Origin: Collinsella sp.
GTDB taxonomy: Bacteria; Actinomycetota; Coriobacteriia; Coriobacteriales; Coriobacteriaceae
Assembly (NCBI GenBank): GCA_019414055.1
Contig: DXMV01000024.1
Span: 62,001-126,000, forward strand
Length of the DNA: 64,000 bases
Direction of reading: 5' to 3'
Shown here: in pieces, positions 1 to 8,593 of the stretch
Layout of the letters: each line of letters starts with the position of its first letter
Position numbering within the stretch: position 1 is the first letter of the stretch
Position numbers and translations under genes: made by a program
The notes under the pieces: model-generated
What the model was told of the DNA's origin: nothing
The model's database searches: none
What the model saw: only the letters and a program-made list of their open reading frames with translations

Positions 1-965
1 ACATCGTGAGCCTGCTCGGGTTCCGCCTTGCCAGCCGCCCGGCAGACGAAGGCCACCCCTATGGCCACGGTCGCTACGAGTACCTAGCCGGTCTGTTCGT
101 CGCCGTCCTGGTTTGCGCCGTCGGCATCAACCTGATCCTCGAGTCGGTCACTAAGATCATCAAGCCTTCCCCCACTGCATATTCGGTGCTCTCCTTAGCC
201 GCCCTCGTCTTGTCCATGCTCGTTAAGCTCTGGATGGCCGCGTTCAACCGCACGCTGGGCAACCGCATCGACTCGGAGACGCTCATCGCCACAGCACAGG
301 ACTCCAAAAACGATGTCATCACCTCGGGCTCGGTCTTGGTGGCGGCGCTTATTTCGCAGACGACCGGCTTCGACCTCGATGGCTGGGCAGGCCTGGGTGT
401 GGGCATCTTCATCTGCATCAGCGGCATGGGTCTAGTGCGCGACGCCATCAGCCCGTTGCTGGGACAAGCGCCCGACCCCAAGCTCGTCCAGGCAATCCGC
501 GACAAGATCATGTCCTATCCGCAGGTCTTGGGCACACACGACCTGATGGTGCACGACTACGGCCCCGGTCGTCAGTTTGCCAGCGCCCACGTGGAGATGC
601 CCGGCGAGGGCGATGCGTTTGAACATCACGAGATCCTGGACACCATCGAGCACGATATCAAACGGCAGATGGACATCGGTATCACGCTGCACTGCGACCC
701 CATCGCCACCACCGGCGATGACCTACGCGGCTGGGTCAAGCGCGGCGTCATGCAGATCGACCCCGCGCTCTCCATCCACGACCTGCACGAGCACGACGGG
801 TTCGTTTCGTTTGACCTGGTGCGTCCCGACGGCTTTGACATATCCGACGAGGAGCTGCTGGAGCTCGTCACGCGCATCGTACACGAGCGCCGGCCCGACG
901 TCTCGTGCGTCGTCACATTTGATTCGGGCTTCAGCTCGCCCGAGCGTCCGGCCGAGCAGCTGTAA
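1..965 (+). CDS. Cation diffusion facilitator transporter, 5' truncated by window edge
   Basis: This is the C-terminal part of a CDF-family proton/metal antiporter of the inner membrane. The reading frame is open to the left edge, so the first helices lie outside the window. Visible are the family motif HPYGHGRYEYLAG, three further hydrophobic segments, and a cytoplasmic C-terminal dimerisation domain of about 170 residues. The metal-site helix reads DSKND, a DxxxD pattern. Zinc CDFs usually have HxxxD there, so manganese or iron efflux is a reasonable inference but not proven. The C-terminal domain appears extended: a second module starts near PALSIHDLHEHDG. A strong hairpin terminator follows the stop codon. 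Confidence 0.9.
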   Translation, partial: IVSLLGFRLASRPADEGHPYGHGRYEYLAGLFVAVLVCAVGINLILESVTKIIKPSPTAYSVLSLAALVLSMLVKLWMAAFNRTLGNRIDSETLIATAQDSKNDVITSGSVLVAALISQTTGFDLDGWAGLGVGIFICISGMGLVRDAISPLLGQAPDPKLVQAIRDKIMSYPQVLGTHDLMVHDYGPGRQFASAHVEMPGEGDAFEHHEILDTIEHDIKRQMDIGITLHCDPIATTGDDLRGWVKRGVMQIDPALSIHDLHEHDGFVSFDLVRPDGFDISDEELLELVTRIVHERRPDVSCVVTFDSGFSSPERPAEQL

Positions 966-973
966 TCGACAGC

Positions 974-1041
974 AAAACGGGACGCAGGACCGCCGACCAA
1001 CGCGCCTACGCGCCCGGTCACGCAATCCTGCGTCCCGTTTT
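974..1041. terminator. Long-stem bidirectional terminator
   Basis: A perfect 16-bp inverted repeat pairs 974-989 with 1026-1041. It starts with AAAA and ends with TTTT, so it can terminate both the plus-strand transporter and the minus-strand gene ending at 1076. The 36-nt loop holds a smaller GACC/GGTC plus GCGC/GCGC hairpin. Confidence 0.8.
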
Positions 1042-1075
1042 TGTTTGCACTGCTAAGGCTCTAGCCGCTCGACCG

Positions 1076-2032
1076 CTAGTTCCCCTGCGCGCCCGAAATG
1101 CCGTTTTGCAGGGCACCCCAGGCGTTCGTTGCCATATCGCCCAGGTTCTGTGCGGTATCGCCGAGATTCTGAGCCGTGTCACCCAGCTCTTGGGCCTTAT
1201 CTCCCAGCTCCTGGGCCTTGTTGCTCAGGTCCTCCAGCGTGTTGGAGCTCGAGCTGTCCGAGGTGCCCTGGTCGCCGGACGCATTACCCGACGAGCTGTC
1301 CTTGCGCGTGAGCTGAATCTCGAGGTTACCGTTGTCGTTATAGTAGGCAGACGTCACGACCCAGTTGGCATCGACAACGGGCGTCGAGCCGTCATCGGTC
1401 AGAATCACGGCATTCGAAAGATCGGCCCCGCGCGACTTGAGGAGCTTCTTGGCGTTGGACCAGTACTGACCCGGGATATCGCTCAGGTCGACGGTGCCGG
1501 ACTGGGTAGTCTCGGTCTGCCCGGCCGTGGTATCAGTCGTGGCGCCCCGCTTGTTGAGCATGCCCGACACGATGGCAAACACTACCGACAGGGCAAAGAA
1601 GATCGCCAGCACGATCAGGATTTTCTTGATCACGCTCGACGAACGCGAAGGCGTCTTCTCCTCGTCCTCGCCATACTGAGGGATGGACTTGGGATACTCA
1701 CGATACGGATCGCGCGCATATCGGTCGCGCGACTCGTAGCGCGGCTGTGCCGTGCGCGGCATATATGTCGTCTGCTGAGGTTGCGGAATGGGGTTTTGCA
1801 GCAGGTCATCATAAGGGTCTGCCGCCGCGTTGCCGTAGGGGCTCTGCGACGAGGCGCCATACGGGTCCTGCGCTGCGTTTCCGTAATTCACAACGCGCGT
1901 GGGATCGGCCGACGCCTGCGTCGTATCGGGGGCAGCGTAGCCGGGATTCGGCACGACGCGGGTCTCATCGGCGCCATTGCCCGTCCGCGGGGAGCCGTAG
2001 CCACCCATTACGGTCGTCTTATCCTGGTCCAT
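1076..2032 (-). CDS. Single-pass membrane protein with low-complexity N-terminus and heptad-repeat tail
   Basis: Family not recognised. The 318-residue protein starts with about 130 polar, low-complexity residues rich in Pro, Tyr, Gln and Asp (repeats such as DPYG and TRVV). One transmembrane helix follows at about 134-159 (IKKILIVLAIFFALSVV), then an extracytoplasmic domain of about 100 residues. The tail has a nearly exact 7-residue repeat (KAQELGD, TAQNLGD, five copies), which should form an amphipathic helix or coiled coil. There is no signal peptide. The ATG is preceded by AAGGAA at good spacing. It is divergent from the small gene at 2170. The topology resembles Thr-rich regulatory-tail proteins, but no function is inferred. 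Confidence 0.75.
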   Translation of the reverse strand: MDQDKTTVMGGYGSPRTGNGADETRVVPNPGYAAPDTTQASADPTRVVNYGNAAQDPYGASSQSPYGNAAADPYDDLLQNPIPQPQQTTYMPRTAQPRYESRDRYARDPYREYPKSIPQYGEDEEKTPSRSSSVIKKILIVLAIFFALSVVFAIVSGMLNKRGATTDTTAGQTETTQSGTVDLSDIPGQYWSNAKKLLKSRGADLSNAVILTDDGSTPVVDANWVVTSAYYNDNGNLEIQLTRKDSSSGNASGDQGTSDSSSSNTLEDLSNKAQELGDKAQELGDTAQNLGDTAQNLGDMATNAWGALQNGISGAQGN

Positions 2033-2169
2033 GCAACGATTCCTTTCCGTCGCCCGTAAGCATCAAGTTATCCATGCATTCTACCCGCGCAAAAGCCTAT
2101 GATGGGCAAAGCCCGCCGGTATCTACAAGACATGCGCGGCCGACGGTCACGAGCGAATCGAGGAACGTC

Positions 2170-2406
2170 ATGGCAAAAAGCAAGCTCATCAAGGACACGA
2201 CGCGTGCCGAGCGCGAGGAAATCATCAAGCTAGCACTCGCTGGCTGCGGCAACGGCAGCTGCGATAACTGTGGAAGCTGCAGCTTGGGAGCAGGCGATCC
2301 ATATGGCACCTACCAGCCCTACATTGACGGCGAGATGGAAATCGCCGATATCAACATGATAGTCGCCGAGCGCAACGCCAAACTCTTCGGCCTCCAGCGC
2401 GGCTAA
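2170..2406 (+). CDS. Small cysteine-rich protein
   Basis: Family not recognised. The ORF encodes 78 residues starting MAKSKLIKD, with GAGG upstream of the ATG. The centre holds a dense cysteine cluster, CGNGSCDNCGSCSLG, spaced C-x4-C-x2-C-x2-C. This could bind zinc or an Fe-S cluster. The rest is charged and predicted helical, with no signal peptide or membrane segment. A longer in-frame extension upstream overlaps the divergent promoter region and has no ribosome site, so this start is preferred. The hairpin-bounded element at 2438-2577 begins 31 nt after the stop. Confidence 0.7.
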   Translation: MAKSKLIKDTTRAEREEIIKLALAGCGNGSCDNCGSCSLGAGDPYGTYQPYIDGEMEIADINMIVAERNAKLFGLQRG

Positions 2407-2437
2407 TGATCCCTTCTTGGGCTGTGCACCAAAAAAT

Positions 2438-2577
2438 GCGCCCATCTACTACGTTTAACCCAAGGGTGCCAACCATAGCCATATTTGTATTAACAAAACC
2501 GCAGGTAAACGTCTTGCCGCATTGTTAAAAAACGCTCCATGGTCGGTCCAACCCTGGCAAACGTAGTAGATGGGCGC
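2438..2577 (+). repeat. Hairpin-bounded element A (core AAAACCGCAGGTAAAC)
   Basis: A perfect 19-bp inverted repeat (2438-2456 with 2559-2577) encloses a 102-nt loop. The loop carries AAAACCGCAGGTAAACG at 2495 and ATGGTCG at 2539. The element at 4810-4969 has the same layout: TACTACG at the inner end of the left arm, the core 38-39 nt into the loop, and ATGGTCG exactly 44 nt after the core start. The outer arm sequences differ but stay fully paired, which suggests selection on structure. TTTT follows the right arm and A6 precedes the left arm, so the element may also terminate transcription in both directions. It lies between two convergent genes. Confidence 0.75.
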
Positions 2578-2632
2578 TTTTCGTGGCGCGGCTGGCCCAG
2601 ATAGCTTATTTCGGAGCCAATTTGCATCAAAA

Positions 2633-2670
2633 AGTCCCCGGTGGCGCTGCGTTTTGCGTCACCGGGGACT
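2633..2670 (-). terminator. GGGGAC-type hairpin, terminator of the zinc-ribbon gene
   Basis: A 15-bp stem (2633-2647 with 2656-2670, one mismatch, core GTCCCCGGTG) is followed on the minus strand by a T-tract. It lies just downstream of the gene ending at 2697 and belongs by sequence to the GGGGAC-type hairpins scattered through the window. Confidence 0.7.
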
Positions 2671-2696
2671 GTTCAATTTATCCCTCGCGGTCTACC

Positions 2697-4706
2697 TTAC
2701 TCATTGGGTACGTACGTGGCCTTGGCTCGCTCGGGCGTTACATCCTGACCGCAGGAATAGTTCGAATCGAAGGCATGCGCAACCAAGTCGTGGGTATCCC
2801 ATGCCATGCAGTCAAACTCACCAGTATCGAGGACGATGATGTAGCCCTTGCCGTCGTAGTAGAAATGATCCTCGGTGTAGTTATCGTCATCGTCGATGTT
2901 GTCCTCAGACACGGAGTCTATATCCGGCTTTGCCGTCTTAATTGCCTGCTTGGCCTCGCTCTTGAGGGTATCAAACGAAAGCCCGTGCTGCGCAAGCGAG
3001 TCCTCGAGCGAAACCTGCTCGCCCGTCTTGAGGTTGTAGTACGCCGACCTTGTCACTCGCTCCGATCGATACGGAGGTTGATAGCTATCGGTGTAGGTTC
3101 GCACGCAGGCAATATCGCCATCGATCGAGACGATCTCGGCGGTGTACATCATGGTCACGCGACTGTCCTCGTCGTCCATCGAGGCCTGTTTGCTCGCGTC
3201 GAGCGTATCCGCGACGAGCTGGACCATATCCTTGTTAAACTTGGCGACGCCCACGCCCTGCCCCTTCACCTGGGGATAGGTCCACGTAGCCGTGATCTGG
3301 CACGTGTCATCGGGGGACGGGTCCAGCGGGCCTTCGCCAACCGCTGCCGTAAAGTCGACATCCTGCGTGGCAGAGACGGCCTCGTAGCTCACCTGCGCAT
3401 CGTCGCCGGCATCCTTCGACTTCAGCTGCTCCAGCGTCGTGGCGACCGTGCCAATGGTGCTGTTAACCGAGCTCTCGTCGGCATACAAGAAACCAAAACC
3501 GCCCAAAGAGGCAGAACCGACTTCATTCGGGGCAACAAGGTCGGTCATGGCTTTGAATGACTTGCCGTCGTAGCCAATGAATTTAACTTGGTATTCGTGA
3601 GCAGAAGGACCACTTTCGCCAGAGAGATCGCTTTGCTTAATTGCTGTCCCATGGTCATACCACTGCGAAAAACCAATCTTGCCCTCGTATTCATCAAGCC
3701 AGACAGACACACACGCCTCCTGATGAGATACGTTTACCTCTGGCGTGTAGACCTTCTCAATCTCGCCATTCTTATTCGCCCAGACCTCAAGATGCGCAGC
3801 GGCTGCGTTATCCCCACGGTCCACCGGTTCATCGGAATACTCAATCAGCAGCTCATCTTGACCATCGCCATCAAAGTCAATGAGCTTGGCGTAAGCAAGA
3901 CCCTGGGCTCCATACGCATATTCATCGAACCCGACAGCCTCGCCCTCGCCGTACTTCTTTTGGTACTCGAGAATCTTATCGGTGAACAGCTCATCCGCCG
4001 CCTTGGCAGACGCCTTGGCCTCCTTCTTGGACTGCGTGAGCTCGACATTCTTGGGGGCGTCCGAACCTTCCTTGGTATAGTCGACCTTCATGGTGGTCGT
4101 GCTCTTCTTTTTGCCCTTGCCCGAGGTGATGGTCATCTGGTACTTCTGATCGGGCAGCTCACCAAAGTCCTCCATGGTAAAGCCATCCTCGCCATCGACC
4201 TTAATGGTGCAGCTCTTACCCTTGCCGGACACCGGCGCCAGCTCGACGGTATAGCTCTTGAGCTTTTTACCCTTGCTGTTCTTGGGCAGCACTTTAGTCT
4301 CGCACGCGCAGGCAACGTAGCCCTTGCCACCCGAGGTTACCTCGGACGACGCACCGATACGCGGCACGATCACGATAGCGGCGACAATGGCGACAACGGC
4401 AACACCGCCGATAACGGCAGCGACGATACAGCCCCTGTGCTTGGGTTTCTTTGGCTGCGGCGTCGGAACAAACGGCTGAGCGGCCTCAGCAGGCTCGGTC
4501 ATAGGTTCCTCATAACGAGACTGCGCCTCCATATAAGCCGAGGCACCCTGAGGAGCTTGCTGTCCCGCAGAGGCGGTCGCCGGCGCATCCCCTACTGGAA
4601 ACGCCACGGGTTCCGCTTGATCCTCGGCGGCGCTCACGCGAGCGCCGCAGCTCGTGCAAAACGTGGAGCCATCGGGTATCTGAGCTCCGCACTTGGTGCA
4701 ATACAT
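2697..4706 (-). CDS. Zinc-ribbon, single-pass membrane protein with large extracytoplasmic domain
   Basis: The protein has 669 residues. It opens with a zinc ribbon at 3-20 (CTKCG and CTSCG pairs), followed by a Pro/Ala-rich linker and one membrane helix at about 93-116. The remaining roughly 550 residues lie outside: a Lys/Ser-rich segment and then a domain whose end (tyrosine-rich, YYNLKTGEQVSLEDSL) resembles the DUF3298/RsiV type. An EF-hand-like DFDGDGQDELLIEY motif at about 300 suggests calcium or an integrin-like repeat. Role unknown; envelope sensing is one possibility. The start was chosen at MYCTKCG because the ribbon begins there and GGGAG lies upstream; the frame is open further upstream. 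Elements A and B bracket the gene. Confidence 0.7.
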   Translation of the reverse strand: MYCTKCGAQIPDGSTFCTSCGARVSAAEDQAEPVAFPVGDAPATASAGQQAPQGASAYMEAQSRYEEPMTEPAEAAQPFVPTPQPKKPKHRGCIVAAVIGGVAVVAIVAAIVIVPRIGASSEVTSGGKGYVACACETKVLPKNSKGKKLKSYTVELAPVSGKGKSCTIKVDGEDGFTMEDFGELPDQKYQMTITSGKGKKKSTTTMKVDYTKEGSDAPKNVELTQSKKEAKASAKAADELFTDKILEYQKKYGEGEAVGFDEYAYGAQGLAYAKLIDFDGDGQDELLIEYSDEPVDRGDNAAAAHLEVWANKNGEIEKVYTPEVNVSHQEACVSVWLDEYEGKIGFSQWYDHGTAIKQSDLSGESGPSAHEYQVKFIGYDGKSFKAMTDLVAPNEVGSASLGGFGFLYADESSVNSTIGTVATTLEQLKSKDAGDDAQVSYEAVSATQDVDFTAAVGEGPLDPSPDDTCQITATWTYPQVKGQGVGVAKFNKDMVQLVADTLDASKQASMDDEDSRVTMMYTAEIVSIDGDIACVRTYTDSYQPPYRSERVTRSAYYNLKTGEQVSLEDSLAQHGLSFDTLKSEAKQAIKTAKPDIDSVSEDNIDDDDNYTEDHFYYDGKGYIIVLDTGEFDCMAWDTHDLVAHAFDSNYSCGQDVTPERAKATYVPNE

Positions 4707-4809
4707 CGCATCTCCCGTCTCTCGTCGCAGCCGCAATGCGCCCGCGCAGTTCTTCCAACTACACCGTACGAGAGAAATTCCCATTCTTGTTGCGCAACAT
4801 TGCCGCCAT

Positions 4810-4969
4810 GTCCAAAACTATGCCGGTTTACTACGATAAATCGCCCGAACCTGAGCATGCTACTTTTCAAGAAACCAAAACCGCAGGTAGACGAATCGGT
4901 CATTATCGGAAAATCCAGATATGGTCGAGGTATACCAATTCATCGTAGTAAACCGGCATAGTTTTGGAC
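4810..4969 (+). repeat. Hairpin-bounded element B (core AAAACCGCAGGTAGAC)
   Basis: A perfect 28-bp inverted repeat (4810-4837 with 4942-4969) encloses a 104-nt loop. The loop contains AAAACCGCAGGTAGACG at 4877 and ATGGTCG at 4921. It has the same orientation and internal spacing as element A, but a longer and differently sequenced outer stem. It fills most of the gap between the start of the zinc-ribbon gene and the end of fhs. I found no open reading frame of note inside. It could be a structured RNA or a small mobile or palindromic DNA element. Confidence 0.75.
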
Positions 4970-5044
4970 GAACGACCCCATGCGGATAGCCTCATTGACC
5001 CAACAGCCACAAAATGATCCGTTTTTCTCTGTCCCCTTGGGAGC

Positions 5045-5081
5045 AAAAAGCCCCGCCGGGCCTTGGTAGGCGCGGCGGGGC
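5045..5081 (-). terminator. fhs terminator
   Basis: A 9-bp GC stem (GCCCCGCCG paired with CGGCGGGGC) is followed on the minus strand by five Ts, 26 nt past the fhs stop codon. Confidence 0.85.
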
Positions 5082-5106
5082 GGGCAAGCGGCTATGAGCA
5101 GCAGGC

Positions 5107-6774
5107 TTAGAACAAGCCGGTGATGTTGCCGTCGTTATCGACGTCGATGTTCTCGGCCGCGGGAACCTTGGGCAGGCCCGGCATGGTCAGAACGCTACCG
5201 GTCAGCGCGACCACAAAGTGGGCACCGGCGGAAACCTTGAGCTCGCGCACCGTGATGCGGAAGCCCTCGGGAGCGCCCAGCGCCTTGGCGTTGTCGCTAA
5301 AGCTGTACTGGGTCTTGGCCACGCACACCGGCAGGTTGCCAAAGCCGTTCTCGCGCAGCTCGGCGAGCTGGCGCCTGGCAGCCGGCGTAAAGTCAACGCC
5401 GTCGGCGCGGTAGACCTTGGTAGCAACGGCCTCGAGGGCGTCGGCCACATCGGCACCGTCCTCGTAGGCAAACTTGAGCTCGCTCGGCTGCTCAATCAGG
5501 CGCATGACCTCATCGGCCAGGTCGAGCGCGCCCTCGCCACCCTTGGCCCAAACCTCGGACAGCTTAACGTTAACACCGAGTTTCTGGCATTCGGACTCGA
5601 TGAGCTCGAGCTCGGCCTCGGTGTCCGTCGGGAAGCGGTTGATGGCGACCACGCAGGGCAGACCGTAGACATTCTGAATGTTGTCGACGTGGCGCAGCAG
5701 GTTGGGCATGCCAGCCTTGAGGGCCTCGAGGTTCTCCTCGTTGAGGTCGGCCTTGGCAACACCGCCGTTGTACTTAAGCGCGCGGGCAGTGGCGACGACC
5801 ACGACAGCGCTGGGGCGAACGCCCGTCATGCGGCACTTGATGTCGAGGAACTTCTCGGCACCCAGGTCGGCACCGAAACCGGCCTCGGTAATCGCGACGT
5901 CGCCGAAGCGCATGGCCATGCGGGTGGCCATGATGGAGTTGCAGCCGTGGGCAATATTGGCGAAGGGACCGCCGTGAACAAACGCAGGCGTACCCTCGAG
6001 CGTCTGGACCAGGTTGGGTTTGAGCGCGTCCTTGAGCAGTGCGGCCATAGCACCCTGAGCCTTAAGGTCACGGGCGCGGACGGGCTCGCCGGCAAAGCTG
6101 TAGCCGACAACAATCTCGCCCAGGCGCTCCTTGAGGTCATTGATGCTCGTGGACAGGCACAAAATCGCCATGACCTCGGAGGCAACGGTGATATCGAAGC
6201 CGTCCTCGCGCGGCACGCCCTGGGCCTTGCCGCCAATACCGTCGATGACATGGCGCAGCTGACGGTCGTTCATGTCGACGACGCGCTTCCAGGTGATGCG
6301 CTTAACATCGATACCGAGCTGGTTGCCCTGCTGAATATGGTTGTCGAGCATGGCGGCCAGCAGGTTGTTAGCGGCACCGATAGCGTGGAAGTCACCGGTA
6401 AAGTGCAGGTTGATGTCCTCCATGGGGATGACCTGCGCCCAGCCGCCGCCGGCGGCACCGCCCTTGACGCCAAAGACGGGACCGAGCGAAGGCTCACGCA
6501 GGGCCACAGCACTCTTGACGCCGCGACGGCGCAGGCCATCGGCCAGACCGATGGTCGTGGTGGTCTTACCCTCGCCCGCAGGCGTGGGGTTGATGGCGGT
6601 CACGAGGACGAGCTTGGCCTGGTGATCAGTTGGCTCATTAAGCAGAGAGTAGTCGACCTTGGCCTTGTCGAAGCCGTACGGAATCAGGTGCTTTACGTCG
6701 ACACCGGCGTTCTTGGCCACCTCGGTAATGGGCAGCGGTGTGACGGAACGTGCGATTTCGATGTCAGTAGGCAT
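5107..6774 (-). CDS. fhs: Formate-tetrahydrofolate ligase
   Basis: This cytoplasmic enzyme makes 10-formyltetrahydrofolate from formate, ATP and tetrahydrofolate. The 555-residue length matches the family. The P-loop-like PTPAGEGKTTTTIGLADGL near 65 and conserved stretches such as REPSLGPVFGVKGGAAGGG and HGGPFANIAHGCNS are intact. The start was chosen at MPTDIEIARSVTPL; an in-frame extension to 6858 encodes an unrelated basic stretch and was left out. The gene is monocistronic: a terminator follows it, and no other Wood-Ljungdahl genes are adjacent. It therefore probably serves C1-folate supply rather than acetogenesis. Confidence 0.97.
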   Translation of the reverse strand: MPTDIEIARSVTPLPITEVAKNAGVDVKHLIPYGFDKAKVDYSLLNEPTDHQAKLVLVTAINPTPAGEGKTTTTIGLADGLRRRGVKSAVALREPSLGPVFGVKGGAAGGGWAQVIPMEDINLHFTGDFHAIGAANNLLAAMLDNHIQQGNQLGIDVKRITWKRVVDMNDRQLRHVIDGIGGKAQGVPREDGFDITVASEVMAILCLSTSINDLKERLGEIVVGYSFAGEPVRARDLKAQGAMAALLKDALKPNLVQTLEGTPAFVHGGPFANIAHGCNSIMATRMAMRFGDVAITEAGFGADLGAEKFLDIKCRMTGVRPSAVVVVATARALKYNGGVAKADLNEENLEALKAGMPNLLRHVDNIQNVYGLPCVVAINRFPTDTEAELELIESECQKLGVNVKLSEVWAKGGEGALDLADEVMRLIEQPSELKFAYEDGADVADALEAVATKVYRADGVDFTPAARRQLAELRENGFGNLPVCVAKTQYSFSDNAKALGAPEGFRITVRELKVSAGAHFVVALTGSVLTMPGLPKVPAAENIDVDNDGNITGLF

Positions 6775-6905
6775 GGACGGTCCTTTCGTTACCGGATGAG
6801 AAAAAGACCAATTCAGCATAGCACGGGCGCGCAATAGTAAAGCACCCGCAACCGACAAACGACGATATGTTTATCCAATGCTCAGCGATAGCCTACAAAC
6901 CCGTC

Positions 6906-7973
6906 CTAGACGGCCGGTTCAATTCCTAAGTGCTCAAAGGTGCGAAGCGTTGCCTGGCGGCCCTGGGGCGTGCGAATCATCAAGCCGCACTGCAGCAGAT
7001 AAGGCTCATAGACATCCTCGAGCGTTCCCGGGTCCTCGCCCACCGCGCTGGCAAGTGTCGTCAGGCCCACAGCACGGCCGGAGAACGTCTTGGCAAGCGT
7101 CTCCAAGATGCGGATATCCATCCAGTCCAGACCAAGCTCATCGATCTCAAAAAACTCGAGCGCCTGACGACAAATATCAAGCTCAATAGGACCGTTGCCG
7201 CGCACCTGCGCGTAGTCGCGCACGCGCTTGAGCAGACGGTTGGCGAGGCGCGGCGTACCACGCGAGCGTGAGCCGATCTCGAGCGCGCTGGGATGGTCGA
7301 TCGTCACGCCCAGGATGGTCGCCGAGCGCGTCACAATCTGGGCAAGCTCCTCGACGGTGTAGTAATCCAGGCGATACGAAATGCCAAAACGGTCGCGTAG
7401 CGGGCCGGTCAACATGCCCGAGCGAGTCGTTGCCGCCACCAGCGTGAACTTGGGGATATCCAGGCGAATCGAGCGTGCAGCCGGACCCTTGCCGATCACG
7501 ATATCGAGCGCAAAGTCCTCCATAGCGGGATACAGAACCTCCTCGACCGAGCGGTTGAGGCGGTGAATCTCGTCGATAAACAGCACGTCACCCGGCTGCA
7601 AGTTAGTCAGGATAGCCGCCAGGTCGCCGGTACGCGCAATAGCGGGGCCGCTCGTCGTCTTAATCTGAGCGCCCAGCTCGTTGGCGATAACCGTGGCCAG
7701 CGTGGTCTTACCCAGACCCGGAGGGCCCGAAAAGATAACGTGGTCGAGCGTCTCGCCACGGCTCTGCGCCGCCTCGATGAGCACGCGCAGGCTCTGCTTG
7801 ATATGCTCCTGACCGCAATAGTCGTCCAAGCGCTGGGGACGCAGGGTGCGGTCGACATCGAGGTCCTCGGCCGTCAGCTCCGAGCCCACCATGCGCTCGC
7901 CGTGCGCCATGGATGCCGCCGGCGAGTTGCCGGGCGTCGCCCACAGGTCCTGAGAGTCATCGGCTTCCCACAT
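6906..7973 (-). CDS. ruvB: Holliday junction branch-migration helicase RuvB
   Basis: RuvB is the hexameric AAA+ motor that works with RuvA to move Holliday junctions. Walker A is GPPGLGKT, Walker B is LFIDEIHRL, and the arginine-finger region (TTRSGMLTGPLRDRFG) is present. The C-terminal winged helix includes QGRQATLRTFEHLG. The first 30 residues are a variable extension. ATG at 7973 overlaps the ruvA stop as TGATG, indicating translational coupling; a GTG three bases upstream is an alternative start. It is the last gene of ruvC-ruvA-ruvB. Confidence 0.97.
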   Translation of the reverse strand: MWEADDSQDLWATPGNSPAASMAHGERMVGSELTAEDLDVDRTLRPQRLDDYCGQEHIKQSLRVLIEAAQSRGETLDHVIFSGPPGLGKTTLATVIANELGAQIKTTSGPAIARTGDLAAILTNLQPGDVLFIDEIHRLNRSVEEVLYPAMEDFALDIVIGKGPAARSIRLDIPKFTLVAATTRSGMLTGPLRDRFGISYRLDYYTVEELAQIVTRSATILGVTIDHPSALEIGSRSRGTPRLANRLLKRVRDYAQVRGNGPIELDICRQALEFFEIDELGLDWMDIRILETLAKTFSGRAVGLTTLASAVGEDPGTLEDVYEPYLLQCGLMIRTPQGRQATLRTFEHLGIEPAV

Positions 7974-8593
7974 CACGCATCCATTCCGAGTCGCTTAAGC
8001 GCCGCGCCGAGCAGATCCTCGACACGCATATCCTGCCCATCATACCCGCTCAGGGCGACATCGGTCTCCTGCGGGCTAAAGCCCATTGAGAGGAGCGCCG
8101 CGCGGGCGTCATCAATCGCCGAGGGAGCGGCGGCGGGAACCGGCATCGCAACCTGACCGGGAATCACGTCGACCGGCACAAAGCCCTTGTCCTTGGCAAA
8201 GGTGCTCTTGAGTTCCAGGATCAGACGCTGCGCTGTCTTTTTGCCCACACCGGGAACCTTGGCCATGCCCTTGTCATCCTCGGCCATTACCAGGGAATAC
8301 AACTGGCCCACGGTATAGGTGGAAAGCACGGCAAGCGCCAGGCGCGGACCGACGCCCGAGACGGACACGAGCCGATCGAACATCGTGCGCTCGTCCTTGG
8401 AGGCAAAGCCAAAGAGCGTCATGGCGTCCTCGCGCACCTGCATGCGCGTGTAGAGGCGCACCTCGCCGCCGGGCGTCGGCAACGTGGCCGCGGTGCTGCC
8501 CGAGATGCCGAGCTCAAAGCCCACGCCCGATACATCGACAACGGCCGAGCTCATCGTGGCCTCGACAAGCGTTCCATGGAGCTGGGAGATCAT
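7973..8593 (-). CDS. ruvA: Holliday junction DNA-binding protein RuvA
   Basis: The 206-residue protein forms the tetrameric platform that holds the four-way junction and recruits RuvB. It has an N-terminal OB fold (MISQLHGTLVEA). The tandem helix-hairpin-helix region includes LVSVSGVGPRLAL and KVPGVGKKTAQRLILEL. The small C-terminal RuvB-contact domain contains DARAALLSMGFSPQETDVAL. Its start overlaps the ruvC stop in a TGATG junction, and its stop overlaps the ruvB start in the same way. Confidence 0.97.
   Translation of the reverse strand: MISQLHGTLVEATMSSAVVDVSGVGFELGISGSTAATLPTPGGEVRLYTRMQVREDAMTLFGFASKDERTMFDRLVSVSGVGPRLALAVLSTYTVGQLYSLVMAEDDKGMAKVPGVGKKTAQRLILELKSTFAKDKGFVPVDVIPGQVAMPVPAAAPSAIDDARAALLSMGFSPQETDVALSGYDGQDMRVEDLLGAALKRLGMDA

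Noticed and set aside
2438..4969. Retron, diversity-generating element or group II intron
   Set aside because: The long inverted repeats recall a retron RNA, but there is no reverse transcriptase or associated effector in the window.
6775..6858. N-terminal extension of fhs
   Set aside because: Not part of the family sequence; MPTDIEIARS at 6774 matches the expected length.
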